Of a DNA stretch of 14,021 nt, positions 13,003-14,021 are shown piece after piece. A program made the translations under genes and the position numbers. The stretch is taken from positions 1 to 14,021 of the forward strand of contig JAICIG010000196.1 of assembly GCA_025924495.1 (NCBI GenBank). The letters run 5' to 3'. Numbering within the stretch: the stretch's first letter is position 1; every line of letters starts with the position of its first letter. The notes beneath the pieces were generated by a model. The model was given only the letters and a program-made list of their open reading frames with translations. It ran no database searches and was not told the origin of the DNA. The DNA is from Pirellulales bacterium (GTDB taxonomy: Bacteria; Planctomycetota; Planctomycetia; Pirellulales; JAICIG01).

Positions 13003-13362
13003 ATGACGAAGGTCAACTTGCGAGACAAGCTCTCTCAGTTCGACGAGCACTGGAGCCCAAGATTGGTCGGCGAACTCAATGGCCAGCATGTAAAGCTGGT
13101 TAAGCTACTGGGCGAATTCGTGTGGCATCGCCACGACGAGCAGGACGAGTTGTTCTACGTCGTCAAAGGACGATTTCGTATGGAACTGCGCGACGGGCAG
13201 ATCGATCTCGAGGAGGGTGAGTTCTTGATCGTACCTCGGGGCATCGAGCACCGACCGGTAGCTGACGAGGAGTGCCATGTGTTGCTCTTTGAACCGTCTT
13301 CCACTTTGAACACAGGCAACGTTCGCAACGATCTGACAGTCGACCGATTGCAGGTCTTATAG
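13003..13362 (+). CDS. Cupin-domain protein, 119 aa
   Basis: A single cupin beta-barrel with a complete metal site. Motif 1 is H42-R-H44-x4-E49 in FVWHRHDEQDELFYVV. Motif 2 is FLIVPRGIEHRPVADEE, with His83. The N-terminal DKLSQFDEHWSPRLVGELNG and the C-terminal FEPSSTLNTGNVRNDLTVD are typical of a widespread family of small cupins whose reaction is not established. I start at ATG 13003; AGGAGG (12986-12991) stands 11 bases upstream, a long but usable spacer. The frame is open upstream to 12952 without a sensible N-terminus. It converges with the DinB-family gene, with 84 bases between the two stops. Confidence 0.92.
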   Translation: MTKVNLRDKLSQFDEHWSPRLVGELNGQHVKLVKLLGEFVWHRHDEQDELFYVVKGRFRMELRDGQIDLEEGEFLIVPRGIEHRPVADEECHVLLFEPSSTLNTGNVRNDLTVDRLQVL

Positions 13363-13377
13363 AAGGAGGGAGGCGTC

Positions 13378-13394
13378 CCATCCGGTTCGGATGG
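13378..13394. terminator. Hairpin between convergent cupin and DinB-family genes
   Basis: CCATCCG (13378-13384), loop GTT, CGGATGG (13388-13394) form a perfect seven-base-pair stem 15 bases after the cupin stop. Only a short TT follows on either strand. It may serve as a weak bidirectional terminator. Confidence 0.4.
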
Positions 13395-13446
13395 TTGAGT
13401 TGAGCGAGCATCCATTTTTCGTACCGAACCTGGTATTGCTCCCATC

Positions 13447-13917
13447 TCATGTCGCCTCGCCTTCCCAGTGGCCCAACATCTTCCGCAGATGATGCTCCAG
13501 GTGATCGACGTAATCAACGAACAGCCCGGCCAGGCTGACTTCGTCCCCGCTGCCGACCCGACAGGTCGCACGCCGGCCTTCCTCGGTCATGCACTCGGCG
13601 ACGTGGAGCAGATGCGTGTTGTAGGCCCGCCAGAGGTCGATTAGGTCGGACCACCGGGCCGTTTGGTAGGCTTGAACGCGGACCCACTGCACTTGCTCGT
13701 AGCCGGGAAAGTTCTGCCCAGGAGTTAACTGCCCCCGCACGAAGCGCTGGTGGTTATTCGAGGCTGAGTCGATCAGGTGGCCGAGGACCTCCTTCCTGGT
13801 CCATCTTTCGGGCGATGGGCGCTGCTCGCTCTCGGCTTCGGAGAACCCGTTGAGGACGTTTGGCAGCGTGCGGACGGCAAACCGCAAGCGTTCGATGGCA
13901 GCCGACATTTCGTTCAT
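13447..13917 (-). CDS. DinB-family protein, 156 aa
   Basis: A four-helix-bundle protein of the DinB/DinB_2 superfamily. The metal-binding His set is visible: His47 in EVLGHLIDSA (43-52) and His139/His143 in DYVDHLEHHLRKML (135-148). The opening SPERWTRKEVLGHL and the final HLRKMLGHW are typical. Members bind a divalent metal and include thiol-dependent transferases (bacillithiol or mycothiol type) and stress-induced proteins of unknown activity; the substrate here is unknown. ATG 13917 is preceded by AGGAAGG with a four-base spacer; a second ATG three codons on is possible. The 104 bases to its right show no other gene. Confidence 0.92.
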   Translation of the reverse strand: MNEMSAAIERLRFAVRTLPNVLNGFSEAESEQRPSPERWTRKEVLGHLIDSASNNHQRFVRGQLTPGQNFPGYEQVQWVRVQAYQTARWSDLIDLWRAYNTHLLHVAECMTEEGRRATCRVGSGDEVSLAGLFVDYVDHLEHHLRKMLGHWEGEAT

Positions 13918-14021
13918 CTGGCCTTCCTATTGAGTGCCCGGCGCCAGGCATTGATTGTTTGGCCTGAAACGCCCTGGCACGGACTACAGCTTGCTGCACC
14001 CGCTGGCGCCTTCTCGCTCCC

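Noticed and set aside
13754..13999. 81-aa minus-strand ORF at the right edge
   Set aside because: Overlaps the DinB-family gene in another frame and lacks coding character.

Overview
The window looks like a chromosomal stretch of a planctomycete, probably in or near the Pirellulales. The evidence is indirect: GC-rich coding sequence with GC-rich third positions, a secreted Cys-type sulfatase, a secreted amidohydrolase fused to a CBM9-like domain, and short palindromes of the kind I associate with planctomycete intergenic DNA (1594-1653 and 8817-8863). I see no rRNA, tRNA, CRISPR array, transposase or integrase. Several long ORFs on the opposite strand are antisense shadows of real genes.

Left part (1-1305): the tail of an unknown plus-strand gene, then three minus-strand genes: a small helical protein, a 70-residue Cys-cluster zinc-binding protein and a one-domain cupin. 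Next (1739-4135) comes the most unusual gene, a 798-residue protein. Its N-terminal half resembles the ribokinase/PfkB fold and its C-terminal half is a clear AAA+ ATPase.

Catabolic part (4452-8785): a secreted sulfatase and a secreted amidohydrolase/CBM9-like fusion on the plus strand. They are separated by about 750 bases filled with REP-like palindromes. Both probably act on polymeric or substituted organic matter outside the cytoplasm; the substrates cannot be read from sequence.

Signalling part (8948-12223): on the minus strand a receiver-HDOD protein followed by a PilZ protein. Facing away on the plus strand are a 55-residue coiled-coil protein, a 153-residue protein of unknown function and a single-domain response regulator. 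The divergent region carries an extended -10 element placed so that the small gene's mRNA would be leaderless. A second promoter-like site is followed by an intrinsic-terminator hairpin inside the leader of the 153-residue gene. The 5' end of the HDOD gene overlaps a zinc-ribbon-like ORF in another frame, and its receiver lacks the first half, which suggests a truncation or frameshift.

Right part (12459-13917): an all-helical protein resembling bacterial immunity proteins, a second cupin and a DinB-family protein on the minus strand.

No complete, recognisable defence or mobile system is present. The best candidates for something undescribed are the kinase-like/AAA+ fusion, the hairpin-controlled leader at 11267-11360 and the palindrome cluster at 6234-6647.
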